The notes: generated from the letters alone by a model not told the origin. 64,000 nt of DNA from DATEZO01 sp035255485 (GCA_035255485.1 DATEZO010000094.1:5018-69017), one strand, 5' to 3'. Counted from the stretch's first letter, positions 44,908-55,125 are shown. Made by a program: numbers and translations.

Positions 44908-45702
44908 TCACTCTACCGCAGCCGTTTCCGGCTGCGGCGCGGCTACCGGCGCCGGCTCGCCCGCGCCGAGTTCGCGGGCGAAATATTGTTCCAGCTCCGC
45001 CATGAAAATGGAACTGTTGCCGGGCGGGTCGAAGCGTTTGCCGAGCCGGATGCGGTAGGTCATCGGCAGGCGCGGCCTTTTGTAGACCGGCCATCCCTTG
45101 GCCAGAAAGCGCGAGTCGGTTTCAATGATCACGGTTTGCACCGGCACCCTGGCGCGGTGCGCAATCGCGCCAATGCTGCCGGTCAGTACCCCGATCGGCG
45201 GCCTGGTGGTGCGCGTGCCTTCCGGGAACAACAGCAGCTGGCTGCCGTGCTGCACCTCCTTCACCGCCAGCATGATCATTCTGCGCAGCGAATCGTTGCG
45301 AATGTAGCGTGCCAGCCGCGCGCCCGCGCCAAGAAACAGATTGTTGATGATTTGCGCTTTCATGATGCAGGCAACATTCGGCAGCCGCGAGACGATCATC
45401 ACCACATCCCACAAGGACGGATGATTGGGGGCGATGATCAACGATTCCTCGGCGCGCAATGCATCGAGCGTATCGATATCGAAGTGGAAACGCCCCGACA
45501 GTCTCAGGCTGGCCAGGAACAGATGAAATCCTCCCATGATGCCGAGGCGGCCGATGCGCTGGCCGACTGCGCGCGGCAGTACCGGGTACAGGATTACGGC
45601 GAATGCGGACCAGGTCAGGCAAATCAGGCCGAACCATAGCAAGCCGATATAAAACACCGCACAATCATAGGCCGTAAGCAGGATGCGCATACAGGATTTC
45701 AT
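44908..45702 (-). CDS. PlsC-type lysophospholipid acyltransferase
   Basis: 264 residues. Two N-terminal membrane segments, then the PlsC motifs: NHPSLWD (catalytic His-x4-Asp), FPEGTRTTRPP, and the later VPVQTVIIETDS. It acylates a glycerol-phosphate-like acceptor. The start is ATG 45702 (Met at 45690 is also possible); the much longer upstream frame is low-complexity and not protein-like. The polyene cluster thus has two acyltransferases of different families. Confidence 0.85.
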   Translation of the reverse strand: MKSCMRILLTAYDCAVFYIGLLWFGLICLTWSAFAVILYPVLPRAVGQRIGRLGIMGGFHLFLASLRLSGRFHFDIDTLDALRAEESLIIAPNHPSLWDVVMIVSRLPNVACIMKAQIINNLFLGAGARLARYIRNDSLRRMIMLAVKEVQHGSQLLLFPEGTRTTRPPIGVLTGSIGAIAHRARVPVQTVIIETDSRFLAKGWPVYKRPRLPMTYRIRLGKRFDPPGNSSIFMAELEQYFARELGAGEPAPVAAPQPETAAVE

Positions 45703-46089
45703 GGTGGGATGACAGGTCGCTTCCAGTGCGAAAAAAACATGTAATGCAGAGAGGAGGTCAGATGCGCCGGCGCCAGCCGCATGGCTCGGACAGTGCAAAC
45801 AGTCGAAATGACATGATAAATGAAGTGGCGCGGGATGACGCCATTTTGCCTCTGTCAGGGATGAAAAAGCCGCCCATCCGTGCGGTTTGCACAACCTGCG
45901 CGATGCGCTTGCATGTGCACTTGGCAAGGAGCGGGTGCAAATCCGTGCACGGCTCCGGGCTCCGGCTTCCGCCGGCATGACGACGCTCTTGGCAAACGTT
46001 TACTATTATTTGTCCATGAAGCGTCGCCATAACAGAATGACCAGTTTTACTGAAATGCGTAATCTCCTTGTCTTCATCCTGGCAGGCTG
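45703..46089. other. 387-bp gap between acyltransferase and chorismatase genes
   Basis: No gene recognised. The part near 45950-45982 holds a degenerate CCGGCTTCCGCCGG inverted repeat of the common intergenic type seen at 54083-54146. The 45758-46030 minus frame reads through this repeat and is not a gene. Confidence 0.55.
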
Positions 46090-47160
46090 TTACCCACCGA
46101 TTGCAAATTCAAACGGATGGCCGGCGGTTCCTTCGATTTCCATCAGCAGATCCTGGCGGCAGATGTCTGCCTTCAGAAACATCAGGCGCGCCGATGTGCC
46201 GAGCAACCGGCGCAATTCGGCGTGAACCGCCGCCGCATCCTTCGCATGCCGCACATAGACCTTGTAGCAGAAATCGGCCAGTGAAAAGTCTGCCCGTGGA
46301 AACATCCGGTTCGCCTCTTCAATCATGGCCGAGATGTTGACAACCGTTTCGCGCGTCTGCGCCACCACATCGCCTGCATGCAGCGTGTGATGCCCGACAA
46401 TGCTTGCGGTACCGGACAGAAACAGGACATCGCTCTGGCCCAGGCGCGCCAGGCTGGCCCTGGAAAAAGTCGGGCTGCGCGGGCCGTAGTCCTGCGGATA
46501 GCGATAGGCGCTGACCTGGCGCGGGTTTTCAATCGCCACCGGCGGCGCGCCGCGGCCAGCCAGGAAACAGATGGTTAACGGCCCCGTCGCAAATCCGACC
46601 GCCGATGCGGCCGGTGCGCTTTCCATCACCTTGCGTCCGCAACCGAGAAAGCCATCCTGCCGTCCCGTGTTGAATTGCTGGTAGCGCTCCATGCCGTGAC
46701 TGTGCCCATTGATGTCGGCAATGTAATTCCAGAAGCGCAGGATATGCGGAAAAGCCAGTGCATCGGTCAGTGCGAAAATTTCCCGATACGCGCGTTCGGC
46801 CGCCTGCTGCAATGGCAGCTTGCCGGATTCCTGCGCAGCGCCGACACTTTCCTCGATCTGGATTACGCCAAACAGGATGTCCTGGTTATGGCCGTAACGC
46901 ACCGCGTTGCGCGCTCCATAGCAAAAAGCGCCATTGCCGCCCCATACTTCGCACGCAGTCCCGGCGGTGCCGCCCGCATCGAGCACCGGCATCGGCACTT
47001 GCGCGAACGGCGCATCGGCCGCCGTGGCGCCGTATGCGACGGGTAATTGCGAAAAGCATATGGCGCCGAAGTTTGCGCCTGTCCGAAGGGGCGCACCGTT
47101 CTCGAATTTGCCAAAAGGCAAATAGGCGCATCGCAGATCCGATGCAGGAGAATTGATCAA
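46090..47160 (-). CDS. Chorismatase (XanB2/FkbO-like), hydroxybenzoate-forming
   Basis: 356 residues. The fold is that of FkbO/Hyg5/XanB2 chorismatases: GTACEVWGGNGAFCYGARNAVRYGHN, ILRFWNYIADINGH, FNTGRQDGF and the C-terminal LMEIEGTAGHP, where the family has a catalytic acidic residue. XanB2 converts chorismate to 3- and 4-hydroxybenzoate for xanthomonadin; this enzyme can supply the aryl starter to the ligase. The frame opens only with TTG at 47158-47160, as an in-frame TAA lies four codons upstream. Confidence 0.88.
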   Translation of the reverse strand: MINSPASDLRCAYLPFGKFENGAPLRTGANFGAICFSQLPVAYGATAADAPFAQVPMPVLDAGGTAGTACEVWGGNGAFCYGARNAVRYGHNQDILFGVIQIEESVGAAQESGKLPLQQAAERAYREIFALTDALAFPHILRFWNYIADINGHSHGMERYQQFNTGRQDGFLGCGRKVMESAPAASAVGFATGPLTICFLAGRGAPPVAIENPRQVSAYRYPQDYGPRSPTFSRASLARLGQSDVLFLSGTASIVGHHTLHAGDVVAQTRETVVNISAMIEEANRMFPRADFSLADFCYKVYVRHAKDAAAVHAELRRLLGTSARLMFLKADICRQDLLMEIEGTAGHPFEFAIGG

Positions 47161-47573
47161 TTTGTCATCCCGTTAGCGAGGCCAGCAACGGATAGCATTT
47201 TTTAGGCGGCGCATCATTCTCGCGTGCTTCACGAGGGCTTCAGGCCCGGCCCACAGATACTATCGCAGATGACCCTGTGGTTTTGCATGGGCCGAGACTT
47301 TACCATTAATTTCCCGTTCATGTAGGCGCCACGCCAGCCGCACATCCGCGCTGCGGAAAACGGCTTTCCGGCTGATGGAATCGGGGTGTGTCCTGGCTTG
47401 AAAGAATGGCATACAATCGCCTGAATCATTACCTGCTCCACGCAATACGACAAGCTGCAGCGAGTACGCCAGCACCTTCATCATTACTGCCTTCGCGGAA
47501 ATGACAAGGGTATTTTGAGCGGTCTTGATTTCGAAAAACCTCAATAACCAGCAACCAACCAGTGGAATTGACC
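47161..47573. other. 413-bp intergenic region
   Basis: Nothing recognised. Short minus-strand frames (47229-47453, 47260-47544) lack protein-like composition. It holds the upstream regions of the divergent chorismatase and lipoprotein genes. Confidence 0.55.
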
Positions 47574-47882
47574 ATGAAAAGAATATGCATGATTGCAGGC
47601 ATCCTGATATTCGCCAGTGCGTGCACCAAGGCTATCATCGTCAGCCCCGAAGCGAAGAATGTCAGGGTGGTCAGCGCGGCGCAAAAAAAGCGTTGCGATT
47701 TCGTGCGCACCATTTCCGCACGCCAGCCGATCGGGCCGGATAAAAAAGGCGACGCATTGAAGATGGCGCTGAACGAGGCCGCAGCTGCCGGGGCGAATGC
47801 GTTTTATGTGATTTCCACGACCGATGAAGGCGGGATCAAAGGCACAGTGCTGCTCGGAGAAGCGCTACGCTGCAAGTGGTGA
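47574..47882 (+). CDS. DUF4156-like lipoprotein
   Basis: 102 residues. A lipoprotein signal MKRICMIAGILIFASAC ends in the lipobox Cys17. The mature part has VRVVSAAQKKRCDFVRTISA and ALNEAAAAGANAFYVIST, the pattern of DUF4156 lipoproteins. Function unknown. Its stop is 11 bp from the 3' end of the convergent MipA-like gene. Confidence 0.8.
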   Translation: MKRICMIAGILIFASACTKAIIVSPEAKNVRVVSAAQKKRCDFVRTISARQPIGPDKKGDALKMALNEAAAAGANAFYVISTTDEGGIKGTVLLGEALRCKW

Positions 47883-47893
47883 GCCGCTGGCTG

Positions 47894-48748
47894 TCATTCC
47901 GGAAAATCCACCATCGTCGATGATTCGCTGAATATCCGGATCAGTGCCACGCCGGCAGATACGGCGCCGCGCTTTCTCACCAGAGGGCTATCGTCGAATA
48001 CGGCGCCAGCCACCGTATCGCCGCGCACGAAACCGCCGATCCAGTAATGCGGGAAGCGCCTGGAAATAGTCAGGGTGATTTGCGCGCCGGCGTACCCTCC
48101 GGATGCGGAATAGGCGGGGCGTGTCGCGGTCGCTTCCGACGGTGCGACCGAATAGAAATGGGCGTTGTATGCGCGATTGCTGAACAGCGCTCCTGCAACC
48201 AGGCCCATATTCCAGCCCGGCGCTCTGCCCACGTCGCGCAGGTCGAGGTTGAGGTTGGGCGAAAATAGCCAGCCGATCTGTTTCGGCGATGATTGTGCCG
48301 TGATGCTGGTGCGGACCGGCGCGCGAAAATCCAGCGCCATCTTTTCGCTGGGCGAGCGCCACAGATGGACATTCAGGGTGGGCCCGACTTCGAAGGTGGG
48401 CTTGAGGTCCGCCATGCCGCGCCGCGCTGTATTGCTTCTGCTTTTTACCGGCGGCGTGCCGTTGATGCTCAGGCTGGCTTCCAGCCGGTCATTTTCAAAC
48501 AGGGTGCTGCGCACGCCATTGCGGTCCGCCTTGATGAACTCGCCGCGATACACCACATACGGTATCGGCAGCAGATAGGTATCCGCTTCGTCCGATCCGC
48601 GGTAATCGGGCAAATTGACCGCGGCGAGCCCGGCGCCGATTTCCCAGAGCGGCAGCGGCTTCGCATGGCTGGCCGATGCGGGCAGCAGGCCGCTGATGCA
48701 AAACGTGAAGGATGCGATTATCCGTGCCTGGGTAAATTGGGTCGCCAT
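47894..48748 (-). CDS. MipA/OmpV-family outer-membrane protein
   Basis: 284 residues. Signal peptide FTFCISGLLPASASHA, then LWEIGAGLAAVNLPDYRGSDEADTY, the family's conserved N-terminal strand and loop, and YLLPIPYVVYRGEFIKADRNG. The C-terminal strand VALIRIFSESSTMVDF is slightly unusual in not ending on Phe alone. Family members are pore or scaffold proteins of the outer membrane; substrate unknown. Confidence 0.9.
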   Translation of the reverse strand: MATQFTQARIIASFTFCISGLLPASASHAKPLPLWEIGAGLAAVNLPDYRGSDEADTYLLPIPYVVYRGEFIKADRNGVRSTLFENDRLEASLSINGTPPVKSRSNTARRGMADLKPTFEVGPTLNVHLWRSPSEKMALDFRAPVRTSITAQSSPKQIGWLFSPNLNLDLRDVGRAPGWNMGLVAGALFSNRAYNAHFYSVAPSEATATRPAYSASGGYAGAQITLTISRRFPHYWIGGFVRGDTVAGAVFDDSPLVRKRGAVSAGVALIRIFSESSTMVDFPE

Positions 48749-49032
48749 GGTCGATGTGTCATGCGGTACTGTTCGTATTTTTAACGCAAAAATAGGGAAG
48801 CCGTGCAGTGAAATGTCAAGGCCGGGCTTTACGGGGCGTTTTTTTGGAGGGTGAACAGGCCCGTGTATGGCAGGAAATGCACATCGAAATCACGCGCACG
48901 TGCCGGGTATGGATGTGCGCCTGTAACCATCCTGCATTTGCGAAGATTCAATTAACCGCTGGCAATGACTGGCAGTAGACCTTCGACGCGCATAGAATTG
49001 CAGCTTCCGGCCAACTCATCCCAAGGGCGATT

Positions 49033-49419
49033 ATGCGTATTCTTCACACCATGCTGCGCGTCGGCGATTTGCAGCGCGCGATTAATTTCTACACCAAGGT
49101 GCTGGGCATGCGCCTGCTGCGCACCACCGACCGGCCCGAGCAGAAATATACGCTGGCTTTTGTCGGCTACGGCAGCAATCCCGATCATGCGGAAATTGAA
49201 TTGACCTACAACTATGGCGTCGCGCAGTACGATATGGGTACGGCTTATGGTCATATTGCGATCGGTGTGGAAAATGCACGGCAAACCTGCGCTGCAGTAA
49301 AGGCGCAAGGCGGTACGGTGACGCGCGAAGCCGGGCCGGTGCAAGGTGGCGACACCATTATCGCCTTCGTGTGCGATCCGGACGGTTACAAGATCGAACT
49401 TATCGAGCGGGGAAGCTAG
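49033..49419 (+). CDS. gloA: Lactoylglutathione lyase (glyoxalase I)
   Basis: 128 residues. It isomerises the methylglyoxal-glutathione adduct. Metal ligands His5 (RILHTMLRV), Glu56 ([11 protein letters not shown]), the His in YGHIAIGVE and the Glu in [10 protein letters not shown] are in place. The gene overlaps the convergent metal-hydrolase gene by 20 bases at their 3' ends. Confidence 0.96.
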   Translation: MRILHTMLRVGDLQRAINFYTKVLGMRLLRTTDRPEQKYTLAFVGYGSNPDHAEIELTYNYGVAQYDMGTAYGHIAIGVENARQTCAAVKAQGGTVTREAGPVQGGDTIIAFVCDPDGYKIELIERGS

Positions 49420-50311
49420 GCAGCATTTCAGGAGCATGCTCGCGCAGCGCTTTTTTCGCCGCATCGAATTCCGGAAACACCGATTGCACCGTCGCCCAGA
49501 AGCGCGGGCTGTGATTCATCTCGCGCAGGTGCGCGAGTTCGTGCGCGACCACATAATCAATCAGCGGCAGCGCAAAATGAACCAGCCGCCAGTTCAGCCG
49601 GATTTTCCCTTCCGCGGTGCAGGAACCCCATTGCGTCGTGGCGGAGGATAGCGCGAATGAGCGGTAGCGGACATTCAGTTTTTCGGCATACATCGGCAGG
49701 CGCTCCGCAAAAATGCGCTTGGCTTCGAGTTGCAGCCATCCCTGCACGCGGTCCTTCAATTGCTGTTCCCCGGCTTCGGCCGGCAGGCAGACCTGCAGTT
49801 CACGCGTCGCGTCGGAATAGATAATGCCGGCGGATTGCCGGGTCGCGATGCGTAGCGTGATATCGGCGCCCAAATAAGGCAGCGTGCCGCCATCGCACCA
49901 TTGCATCTGCGGTTGCAGGCGACGTGCGGAACGTTCGCGGCGTTCCTTGAGCTTGACGAAAATCCAGCGCTGCTTCTCATGAATGGCATTTTCGATTTCG
50001 GCAACCGTTACCCATTTCGGTGCGGTGATGCGCAGTCCGTCATCGTCGATCAGAAACCCGATGGAACGTCGTTTCGATCGCAGCAGCGTATAGTCAAGGG
50101 CATGACCATCGAGATGGATGCGGCGCTTGCCGTGCGGCAGGGCAGGCGGGCGATCCGCGCCGGGCAGGACAGGCTGCGGCAGGGCCATGCCGGGTGAATG
50201 GTCCGGCGCGGGATGATCCACATGCGGCCGGGATGGCGGATTCGGAGAAAAAAAGTCGAGCTGCAGCGCGAGCTGTTGCGGATCCGGCGATGTCTGGCGA
50301 AGCAGTTTCAA
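49400..50311 (-). CDS. YgjP-like metal-dependent hydrolase
   Basis: 303 residues. The zinc motif [16 protein letters not shown] (His-Glu-x2-His with a downstream His) and [15 protein letters not shown] with [17 protein letters not shown] match the YgjP/M48-like family. The first about 70 residues are Pro-rich and specific to this group. Role unclear; relatives are metalloproteases or hydrolases. It lies in the plsC-gmhB neighbourhood common in betaproteobacteria. Confidence 0.88.
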   Translation of the reverse strand: MKLLRQTSPDPQQLALQLDFFSPNPPSRPHVDHPAPDHSPGMALPQPVLPGADRPPALPHGKRRIHLDGHALDYTLLRSKRRSIGFLIDDDGLRITAPKWVTVAEIENAIHEKQRWIFVKLKERRERSARRLQPQMQWCDGGTLPYLGADITLRIATRQSAGIIYSDATRELQVCLPAEAGEQQLKDRVQGWLQLEAKRIFAERLPMYAEKLNVRYRSFALSSATTQWGSCTAEGKIRLNWRLVHFALPLIDYVVAHELAHLREMNHSPRFWATVQSVFPEFDAAKKALREHAPEMLPSFPAR

Positions 50312-50434
50312 GGGTTATTTGCTGATTGAATCTGTGGGGAGCGAAACTCGCTGTGCTTGCAATGGTGTTGGTTCATTCTGTCTTCTGTCTATCATGTCGT
50401 GGGTAGAGTAATCCGGCATCTCCTCTCCCTCAAT

Positions 50435-50494
50435 CCCTCTCCACGCGTGGAGAGGGAAGCTGTCTGCCCCCTTCTCCCGCAGGTGGGAGAAGGG
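50435..50494. repeat. Two GC-rich palindromes in intergenic DNA
   Basis: A perfect 22-bp palindrome (CCCTCTCCACGCGTGGAGAGGG, 50435-50456) is followed by CCCTTCTCCC/GGGAGAAGGG with a six-base loop at 50469-50494. The CCCTCTCC theme recurs in the 60-bp repeats of the polyene operon. Confidence 0.8.
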
Positions 50495-50522
50495 ATGGGG
50501 ATGAGGATGAGGGAATGCCTTA

Positions 50523-50586
50523 TAAACCCTGTCCCGCGCTTTGATCGGTTGGGGACAGAGTACCGCTGCGCTAAACCCTGTCCCGC
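50523..50586. repeat. Paired TAAACCCTGTCCCGC repeats
   Basis: TAAACCCTGTCCCGC occurs at 50523-50537 and 50572-50586; a GGGGACAGAGTA lies between, an inverted partial copy. The second copy encodes the last codons of plsC and its stop. Confidence 0.7.
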
Positions 50587-51323
50587 AATTCTGAATAAAT
50601 ATGCGGGGAAATCACCCGCATTTCAGATTCGATCCAATCTTCAACCCGCTGCATCAACTCGATTGCATTCAATCCTTCCGGCGATATCGGCCTGCCGATC
50701 GATACCGTGATGGTACCCGGTTTTTTGATGAACGAATTTTTTGGCCAGCATTCGCCCGAGTTCATCGCAATCGGCACCACTGGCGTATTGGTTTCGATTG
50801 CAAGGCGCGTGCCGCCACCCTTGTACTTGCCTTTTTTGCCGACCGGCATGCGGGTCCCTTCCGGAAACATGATGATCCATTGGCCATCTGCCAGGCGCCG
50901 CCTGCCTTGTGCCACGACTTGGGCGAAGGCATCCTTGCCCTTGCTGCGGTCGATCGGGATCATGCGCATGAGCGCGATGGCCCAGCCGAAAAACGGGATG
51001 TACTGCAATTCTTTCTTGAACACGTACACCAGCGGGCGCGGCATGAAGTATAGGTAGAAAATCGTCTCCCACGCCGACTGGTGCTTGGACAGCAGGATCA
51101 CCGGTGCATCCGGCAGGTTCTCGTAGCCTTTCACCTGGTAGCGGATGCCGCATACTGCCCGTGCCGCCCACATCACGAACATGTTCCAGCGCGAGGTCAT
51201 GTAATAGCGCTGGTTATACGGCAGCGGTGCGAACAGGAAGCACAGCGGCGACCAGATGATGGTCGCGATGATCACCAGCAGCAGGAACAGCAGCGAGCGC
51301 AGAAACAAAGTGATGCGTAACAT
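50571..51323 (-). CDS. plsC: 1-acyl-sn-glycerol-3-phosphate acyltransferase PlsC
   Basis: 250 residues. It makes phosphatidic acid. Two N-terminal membrane helices, catalytic LLSKHQSAWETIF (His-x4-Glu form), FKKELQYIPFFGWA and FPEGTRMPVGKKG, and a third motif TPVVPIAMNSG. It follows gmhB and its 3' end reads into a repeat. Distinct from the PlsC-like gene in the polyene cluster, which has the His-x4-Asp form. Confidence 0.94.
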   Translation of the reverse strand: MLRITLFLRSLLFLLLVIIATIIWSPLCFLFAPLPYNQRYYMTSRWNMFVMWAARAVCGIRYQVKGYENLPDAPVILLSKHQSAWETIFYLYFMPRPLVYVFKKELQYIPFFGWAIALMRMIPIDRSKGKDAFAQVVAQGRRRLADGQWIIMFPEGTRMPVGKKGKYKGGGTRLAIETNTPVVPIAMNSGECWPKNSFIKKPGTITVSIGRPISPEGLNAIELMQRVEDWIESEMRVISPHIYSELRDRV

Positions 51324-51371
51324 CTAATCTCCAGAGTGGGTGGCGAGAGAATGCGAAATCTGTCGCCGGCG

Positions 51372-51932
51372 CTAATCCGTCGCAGATGCCCCGGTGGGTA
51401 TTTTCAACAAATGATCCGCTACTGCTGCCAGGTTCGGATAGATTGCGGTGCCTGGCGGAAGGCCGCCTTTTTCGCGCGTTCTTTCGCCTTTGCCTGTCAA
51501 TACGAGATAGGGTGCGCATCCGGCCAGAAAGCCGGCCTGCAGATCGCGCAGGGAATCGCCGACGGCCGGCACGCCTTTCAGGCTAAGGTCGAACCGTTTG
51601 GCAATCGCCTGCAGCATGCCGGGTTTCGGCTTGCGGCAGTCGCAATTGTCATCGGCTGCATGCGGACAAAAGAAAACTGCCTCGATATCGGCGCCGGCCG
51701 CTTGTGCGGTGGTATGCATTTTCTGGTGGATCGCATTCAGGGTCAGTATGTTGAACAGGCCGCGTGCGATGCCGGACTGATTGGTTGAGACCACGACCTT
51801 GTAGCCGGCCTGGTTCAGGCGCGCGATCGCCTCCAGTGAACCGGGAATCGGAATCCATTCATCCGGCGACTTGATGAATTTGTCTGAATCGTGATTGATG
51901 ACGCCATCGCGATCGAGAATGATCAGTTTCAT
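51372..51932 (-). CDS. gmhB: D-glycero-beta-D-manno-heptose-1,7-bisphosphate 7-phosphatase GmhB
   Basis: 186 residues. HAD phosphatase for LPS inner-core heptose synthesis. Motif I LIILDRDGVINHD, the zinc-binding cysteines in CPHAADDNCDCRKPKPGM, and VGDSLRDLQAGFLAG are complete. The start follows GGAG at 51932; the upstream frame overlaps the glyS stop region. Confidence 0.95.
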   Translation of the reverse strand: MKLIILDRDGVINHDSDKFIKSPDEWIPIPGSLEAIARLNQAGYKVVVSTNQSGIARGLFNILTLNAIHQKMHTTAQAAGADIEAVFFCPHAADDNCDCRKPKPGMLQAIAKRFDLSLKGVPAVGDSLRDLQAGFLAGCAPYLVLTGKGERTREKGGLPPGTAIYPNLAAVADHLLKIPTGASATD

Positions 51933-51969
51933 GATTAACTCCTGCAGAGATGGCCGGGAGCCACCCCCA

Positions 51970-54069
51970 TCACGAAGCCGCAAGTTTTGAAATATCTGCA
52001 ACGCGGTTCAGCATGTCGTGCAGATTGGATAGCAGTGCAAGGCGGTTGCGACGCAACTGCGCATCTTCGCTCATTACCATGACATCCTTGAAAAAAGCAT
52101 CGACATTATCCCGCAGATGCGCCAGCGTTTTCAGCGTGCCGGTGAAGTCACCGCGCGTGAACGACGCATCAACCTGCGGCTGCAGCAGCGTCATGGCAGA
52201 GTACAGGCCTTGCTCGGCCACTTCGCGCAGCAAGCCGTTTTGCACGGTACGGGTAACGCCTTCGGCTTTCTTCAGGATATTCGTGATGCGCTTGTTGGCA
52301 GCCGCCAGCGATTCGGCTTCCGGCAGGGCGGCGAAGGCCTGCACTGCATTCAGGCGCTCGATGATGTTGTCGAGCGTGTCGGGGTTTTGCGCAACCACGG
52401 CTTCGATTTCATTCTGCGCGAAACTCCGTTCGCGCAGCAGGCCGCGCAGGCGCTCGACCATGAAGGCGGCGACATCGGCGCTCGGGTCCTTGAAATTGGG
52501 ATTGTCGGCAAATAGCTGGGCGGTATCGGCCAGCAGCGCCGACAGCGACAGTGGCAGGCGTTTTTCGATCAGCATGCGCAGCACGCCAAGCGCATGGCGG
52601 CGCAGGGCGAATGGATCCTTGTCGCCACTCGGTGGCAGGCCGATGCCCCAGATGCCGACCAGCGTCTCCAGCTTGTCGGCCAGTGCCACGGCAGTGCCGG
52701 TTTGGGTTGCCGGCAAGGCGTCTCCGGCAAAGCGCGGCTGGTAATGTTCGGATGCGGCCAGTGCAACTTCCTCATGCTCGCCGTCGTGCCGCGCATAGTA
52801 AGTGCCCATGATGCCCTGCAGCTCCGGGAACTCGCCGACCATGTCGGTCAACAGATCGGCTTTCGCAAGCAAGGCGCCGCGTTCGGCCAGTGCGACGTCC
52901 GCTCCCAGCGCGTGCGCGATCTTGCCGGCCAGTCTTGTAATGCGCTCGGTGCGCTGCGCCTGTGTGCCGAGCTTGTTGTGGTACACCACGTTCGCCAGTC
53001 CCGACAGGCGGTCCGCAAGCGTCTTTTTCTTGTCCTGTTCGAAAAAGAATTTTGCATCCGACAGTCGCGGCCGCACCACGCGCTCGTTGCCGCCGATGAT
53101 GTGCTGCGGATCGCTGGTGTCGATATTCGACACGATCAGAAAGCGTGAACGCAGCCTGCCGTGCGTATCGGTCAATGCAAAATACTTTTGATTGGTCTGC
53201 ATCGTCAGGATCAGGCACTCCTGCGGCACCGACAGGAATTCGGACTCGAAGCGGCATTCATACACTACCGGCCATTCAACCAGTGCGGCGACTTCATCGA
53301 GCAGCGCTTCCGGCATCAGGACCTGGTCGTCCTGCGCCTTGTCCAGCAGCGCCGCGCGGATTTTTTCCTTGCGCGCCGTTACGCCGGCAATCACCTTGCC
53401 CTGTACTTCGAGTGTGGATGCATAGCTGTCGGCGTGATCGATCGACAATTCGCCGTGCGACAGGAAGCGATGGCCGAGTGTGGCACGTCCTGCCGCCAGG
53501 CCGAGAATCGCCAGCGGAACCACGTCGCCGCCATGCAGTGCGAGCAGGCTGTGCACCGGGCGCACGAACTGTACGGTCGAACCGTCGGGGCGCTGGTAGC
53601 TCATCAGCTTCGGAATCGGCAATTTGGCGAGCGTGTCTTCCAGTGCCGCCTGCAAGCCTGCATGCAACGCCGAACCCGGTGCGGTGTAGGTGTAAAAAAA
53701 GCTTTCCGCCTTGCCGTCAACGGCGCGTTCCAGGTCGCCGACGCTGAGCGCCGGCGCGCCGATGGCGCTTGCCAGTGCGGCAAGTTTCTTTAACAGCGGT
53801 GCGCTCGGCTGCCCTTCCTTGTCAAGTGCAACCTGTACCGGCAATATTTTTTCGCGAATCGATTTGTCGGGCGACTGCGCGCGCACTGCGGTGATTGTCA
53901 CCGCCAGGCGACGCGGTGTGGCAAAGGCGGTTGCCACTGCATCGGCTTCCAGGAAGTCGCGCGACTTCAGGCCATTCACGATACCGGCGGCAAAGGCCTC
54001 GCCCAGCCTGGCCAGTGCCTTGGGCGGGAGTTCTTCGGTCAGAAGTTCAACTAACAGTGTCTGGTTCAT
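51970..54069 (-). CDS. glyS: Glycyl-tRNA synthetase beta subunit
   Basis: 699 residues. Tetrameric bacterial GlyRS beta chain: [16 protein letters not shown] opens the protein, [12 protein letters not shown] and [18 protein letters not shown] ends match. It binds the tRNA. It follows glyQ with an 80-bp gap filled by an inverted repeat. Full length. Confidence 0.96.
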   Translation of the reverse strand: MNQTLLVELLTEELPPKALARLGEAFAAGIVNGLKSRDFLEADAVATAFATPRRLAVTITAVRAQSPDKSIREKILPVQVALDKEGQPSAPLLKKLAALASAIGAPALSVGDLERAVDGKAESFFYTYTAPGSALHAGLQAALEDTLAKLPIPKLMSYQRPDGSTVQFVRPVHSLLALHGGDVVPLAILGLAAGRATLGHRFLSHGELSIDHADSYASTLEVQGKVIAGVTARKEKIRAALLDKAQDDQVLMPEALLDEVAALVEWPVVYECRFESEFLSVPQECLILTMQTNQKYFALTDTHGRLRSRFLIVSNIDTSDPQHIIGGNERVVRPRLSDAKFFFEQDKKKTLADRLSGLANVVYHNKLGTQAQRTERITRLAGKIAHALGADVALAERGALLAKADLLTDMVGEFPELQGIMGTYYARHDGEHEEVALAASEHYQPRFAGDALPATQTGTAVALADKLETLVGIWGIGLPPSGDKDPFALRRHALGVLRMLIEKRLPLSLSALLADTAQLFADNPNFKDPSADVAAFMVERLRGLLRERSFAQNEIEAVVAQNPDTLDNIIERLNAVQAFAALPEAESLAAANKRITNILKKAEGVTRTVQNGLLREVAEQGLYSAMTLLQPQVDASFTRGDFTGTLKTLAHLRDNVDAFFKDVMVMSEDAQLRRNRLALLSNLHDMLNRVADISKLAAS

Positions 54070-54082
54070 TTTCTTTTGCTGT

Positions 54083-54146
54083 CATTCCCGCAAAGGCGGG
54101 AATCCAGTGGCTTTAACAAAATGGGATTCCCGCCTTCGCGGGAATG
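54083..54146. repeat. Intergenic inverted repeat between glyS and glyQ
   Basis: CATTCCCGC...GCGGGAATG: CATTCCCGCAAAGGCGGGAA at the left and TTCCCGCCTTCGCGGGAATG at the right, about 20 bases each, form an almost perfect stem. This resembles the CATTCCCGC-type palindromes common in proteobacterial intergenic DNA. Confidence 0.85.
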
Positions 54147-54151
54147 ATGGG

Positions 54152-55063
54152 TCATGCGGCGATTCTTGCGTCCCCGCACATCGGAAAGCCGAGCTGCTCG
54201 CGCGAGTCGTAATACGCCTGCGCGACCGCGCGCGACAGGTTGCGGATGCGGCCCATGTAGGCGGCGCGCTCGGTGACCGAAATTGCGCCGCGCGCATCCA
54301 GCAGATTGAAGGTGTGCGCCGCCTTCAGGATCATTTCGTAGGACGGCAGCGCCAGCGGTACTTGCAGCAGGCGTTTGGCTTCGGCTTCGTAATTGGTAAA
54401 CAGCGAGAACAGGAATTCGGTATTCGAATGCTCGAAGTTGTAGGTCGATTGTTCGACTTCATTCTGATGGAACACGTCGCCATAGGTCAGGCGCTTGGCA
54501 ATGCCGTGTTCTTCCCATTCGGTCCACACCAGGTCGTACACGTTTTCCACGCCCTGCAAATACATCGCAAGACGCTCGATACCGTAAGTGATTTCACCCA
54601 GCACCGGTTTGCAATCGAGGCCGCCGACCTGCTGGAAGTAGGTGAATTGGGTGACTTCCATGCCGTTCAGCCACACTTCCCAGCCCAGGCCCCATGCGCC
54701 CAGCGTCGGGTTTTCCCAATCGTCTTCGACAAAACGCACGTCATTTTGCCGCAGGTTCAGGCCGAGCGCTTCCAGCGAGCCGAGATACAGGTCGAGAATG
54801 TTTTCCGGTGCCGGCTTCAATACCACCTGGTATTGGTAGTAGTGCTGCATGCGGTTCGGATTCTCGCCGTAGCGGCCGTCTTTCGGCCGGCGCGACGGCT
54901 GTACATAGGCGGCGCGCCACGGTTCCGGCCCGATCGCACGCAGGAAGGTCGCGGTGTGCGAGGTACCGGCACCGACTTCCATATCGTATGGTTGCAGCAG
55001 CGCGCAGCCTTGCGCGTCCCAATACGCTTGCAGCTTGAGAATGATTTGTTGAAATGTAAGCAT
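54152..55063 (-). CDS. glyQ: Glycyl-tRNA synthetase alpha subunit
   Basis: 303 residues, the normal length. The catalytic subunit has [50 protein letters not shown] and [18 protein letters not shown]. The ATG at 55063 is used; 17 upstream codons are not conserved. It precedes glyS. Confidence 0.97.
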   Translation of the reverse strand: MLTFQQIILKLQAYWDAQGCALLQPYDMEVGAGTSHTATFLRAIGPEPWRAAYVQPSRRPKDGRYGENPNRMQHYYQYQVVLKPAPENILDLYLGSLEALGLNLRQNDVRFVEDDWENPTLGAWGLGWEVWLNGMEVTQFTYFQQVGGLDCKPVLGEITYGIERLAMYLQGVENVYDLVWTEWEEHGIAKRLTYGDVFHQNEVEQSTYNFEHSNTEFLFSLFTNYEAEAKRLLQVPLALPSYEMILKAAHTFNLLDARGAISVTERAAYMGRIRNLSRAVAQAYYDSREQLGFPMCGDARIAA

Positions 55064-55125
55064 CGTGGTGTTATCCGGCCTTGCTCCGCAAAAGAGCGGA
55101 AATGATGTTGCCAAAGCCCCTGATT

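Noticed and set aside
45758..46030. 90-codon minus-strand gene
   Set aside because: The frame reads through a degenerate palindromic repeat and is not protein-like.
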